Shown in pieces: positions 62,889-64,000 of a stretch of DNA of 64,000 bases; positions within the stretch are counted from its first letter, which is position 1, and each line of letters opens with the position of its first letter. Below the pieces are notes generated by a model that worked only from the letters and a program-made list of their open reading frames with translations, did no database searches and was not told the DNA's origin. The position numbers were made by a program, and so were the translations under genes. The stretch comes from DALYJJ01 sp031969915 (lineage in GTDB: Bacteria; Acidobacteriota; Terriglobia; Bryobacterales; Bryobacteraceae), in assembly GCA_031969915.1 (NCBI GenBank), contig DALYJJ010000011.1, positions 5,696 through 69,695 on the forward strand, read 5' to 3'.

Positions 62889-64000
62889 TCAGCCCGCCGG
62901 CGCCGCCTCCGGCAGCCGTTCGATCCGGACTCGCGCGATCCGGTTCCGCTCCATTTCGAGGATCGTGAAACGGCGTCCGTCGAACTCCACCTTTTCGCCC
63001 GCCCCGGGGATGTAGCCCAGCTTGAACAACAGGAACCCGGCGAGCGTTTCGAAGCCCGCTTCGCTCGGCACGTCGATGCCGTACTGCGCCTCGAGATCGA
63101 CGATGCTGGTTGAGCCCTCCAACTCGATCAACGCCGCCTCGGCCGGCGGCAGCGGGCGGCGCTGATCGTATTCATCTTCGATTTCGCCGAACACCTGCTC
63201 CAGCACGTCCTCCAGCGTCACCAGGCCGACCACGGTTCCGAACTCGTCCACAACCAGAGCCAGGTGTTGGCGGTCCCGCCGGAAGTCCTCGATCAGTTGA
63301 TTCACGGGCTTGCTCTCAGGCACGACGATCGGCCGGTGCAACAGGCTCCGCAGGTCGAACGGCGGCACCTGGCGCCGCCGCAGGTTGGAGCGCCGCCTTT
63401 GCTCCCATACCGGCAGCAGGTCCTTGTAATGGAGCAGCCCGATGATGTTCTCCGGCTGGCCCTCGTAAACGGGCAGGCGCGAATACTGGCTCTCCGTGAA
63501 CGCGCGCAGCACCTGGTCGAGCGTCGCGTCCACCCGCACCGAGACGATGTCGTTGCGCGGCACCATGATTTCGCGCGTCGAAAGATCGCCCATCGATACC
63601 AGCCGGTTGATCGCGGATTCCTCGGCTGGCAGCAGGTGACCCGCCTGCCGGATGGACTCGAGAATGAAGCGCAATTCCTCCGGGGTATGCCCGCCGCCCC
63701 GCTGTTCGCCGCGAATCCCGAGCAGCCGGGAGATGGCCAGAGCCGACCGCTCGATCACATACACAAACGGCTCGGAGACCTTGTAGAAGACCAGCAGCAC
63801 CGGCGCCACGATCACCGCCAGCCGGTCGGATGTCTCGATCGCGATGTTCTTCGGCACAACCTCACCGAGCACAACGTGCGCAAAGGTCATCAGCAGAAAC
63901 GCGAGAACGAAGGAGAGCGCGTGAAGCACCGCCGTCGTGGCGGGGGTGATCACCGGTTCGAACAGACCTACAATGGCGCCGTACAACGTGTCTTCGCCCG
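62889..64000 (-). CDS. CNNM/CorC-type membrane protein (hemolysin-like), 5' end outside window
   Basis: The reading frame is open to the window edge, so the N-terminus is missing. It has membrane helices at the start (GAIVGLFEPVITPATTAVLH, FAHVVLGEVVPKNIAIETSD), the DUF21-type region, then a CBS pair (MGDLSTREIMVPRNDIVSVR, LDQVLRAFTESQYSRLPVYE and DRQHLALVVDEFGTVVGLVT) and a C-terminal transporter-associated domain (GSTSIVDLEAQYGIDVPSEA). The family includes CorC, TlyC and CNNM proteins, implicated in magnesium or cobalt export. It is convergent with the Sel1 gene. Confidence 0.92.
   Translation of the reverse strand, partial: GEDTLYGAIVGLFEPVITPATTAVLHALSFVLAFLLMTFAHVVLGEVVPKNIAIETSDRLAVIVAPVLLVFYKVSEPFVYVIERSALAISRLLGIRGEQRGGGHTPEELRFILESIRQAGHLLPAEESAINRLVSMGDLSTREIMVPRNDIVSVRVDATLDQVLRAFTESQYSRLPVYEGQPENIIGLLHYKDLLPVWEQRRRSNLRRRQVPPFDLRSLLHRPIVVPESKPVNQLIEDFRRDRQHLALVVDEFGTVVGLVTLEDVLEQVFGEIEDEYDQRRPLPPAEAALIELEGSTSIVDLEAQYGIDVPSEAGFETLAGFLLFKLGYIPGAGEKVEFDGRRFTILEMERNRIARVRIERLPEAAPAG

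Overview
This looks like a piece of an Acidobacteriota chromosome, most likely a Solibacter/Bryobacter-type member (Bryobacterales), recovered as a draft or metagenome scaffold. The evidence is a high G+C content, an acidobacterial duplicated orphan permease (ADOP) of MacB/FtsX type, two very large Oar-like TonB-dependent receptors with an N-terminal carboxypeptidase-regulatory-like domain, a CarD-like regulator, many secreted carbohydrate-active proteins, and housekeeping genes (dnaB, rnc, recX, serA) scattered among them. The taxonomy is inferred from gene content only. Two runs of ten N (15975-15984 and 41261-41270) are scaffold gaps inside genes. Two further genes are split by apparent loss of one CG/GC dinucleotide.

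Layout. 1-6.5 kb (minus strand): a glucan-processing run with a DM13-like secreted protein, a GH63-like glucosidase, an archaeal-type glycogen debranching enzyme, a frameshifted GlcG/HbpS-cupin protein and a secreted beta-sandwich protein cut by the window edge. 6.7-11.6 kb (minus): a three-gene module of TonB-dependent receptor, YfiR-like periplasmic protein and hybrid histidine kinase with a CHASE8-like sensor. 11.9-13.3 kb: dnaB. 13.3-19.5 kb (minus): an Oar-like receptor, then a LytS/LytTR two-component pair led by a TPR protein ending in a CxxCH motif. 19.6-23.5 kb: a PhyH dioxygenase, a CxxC protein, a secreted glycosidase-like protein and a zinc alcohol dehydrogenase. 23.5-28.5 kb (minus): an OPT transporter followed by a 968-residue protein of no recognised family, the largest unexplained gene here. 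28.5-31.8 kb: a GatB/YqeY-domain protein and a serine-biosynthesis pair (class V aminotransferase and serA).

32-37.7 kb (plus) is a sugar-scavenging run: toroid lyase-like protein, sialidase-like protein, two tandem paralogous sugar isomerase-like TIM barrels and a beta-propeller. 37.9-40.2 kb holds a CarD-like regulator, small membrane proteins and recX, with a perfect 32-bp inverted repeat between convergent genes. 40.2-44.1 kb holds M1-like and S10-like peptidases. 44.2-47.0 kb holds ADOP and TfoX. 47.0-48.9 kb (minus) is an ECF sigma factor, membrane anti-sigma candidate and secreted protein. 49.0-51.9 kb is a 2-oxoacid:ferredoxin oxidoreductase. 52.2-56.8 kb holds a zinc-ribbon protein, a TrmJ-like methyltransferase, rnc and two TPR proteins. 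56.9-60.1 kb is the second Oar-like receptor, and 60.3-64 kb holds AlkD-like, radical-SAM maturase, Sel1-repeat and CNNM/CorC genes.

Together the genes suggest a soil heterotroph that imports oligomers and peptides through TonB and OPT systems, degrades glycans and peptides outside the cytoplasm, and oxidises 2-oxoacids with ferredoxin. Several genes have a -10-like hexamer only 6-10 nt before the start codon, which suggests leaderless or short-leader transcripts. I saw no rRNA, tRNA, CRISPR array, integrase or prophage.
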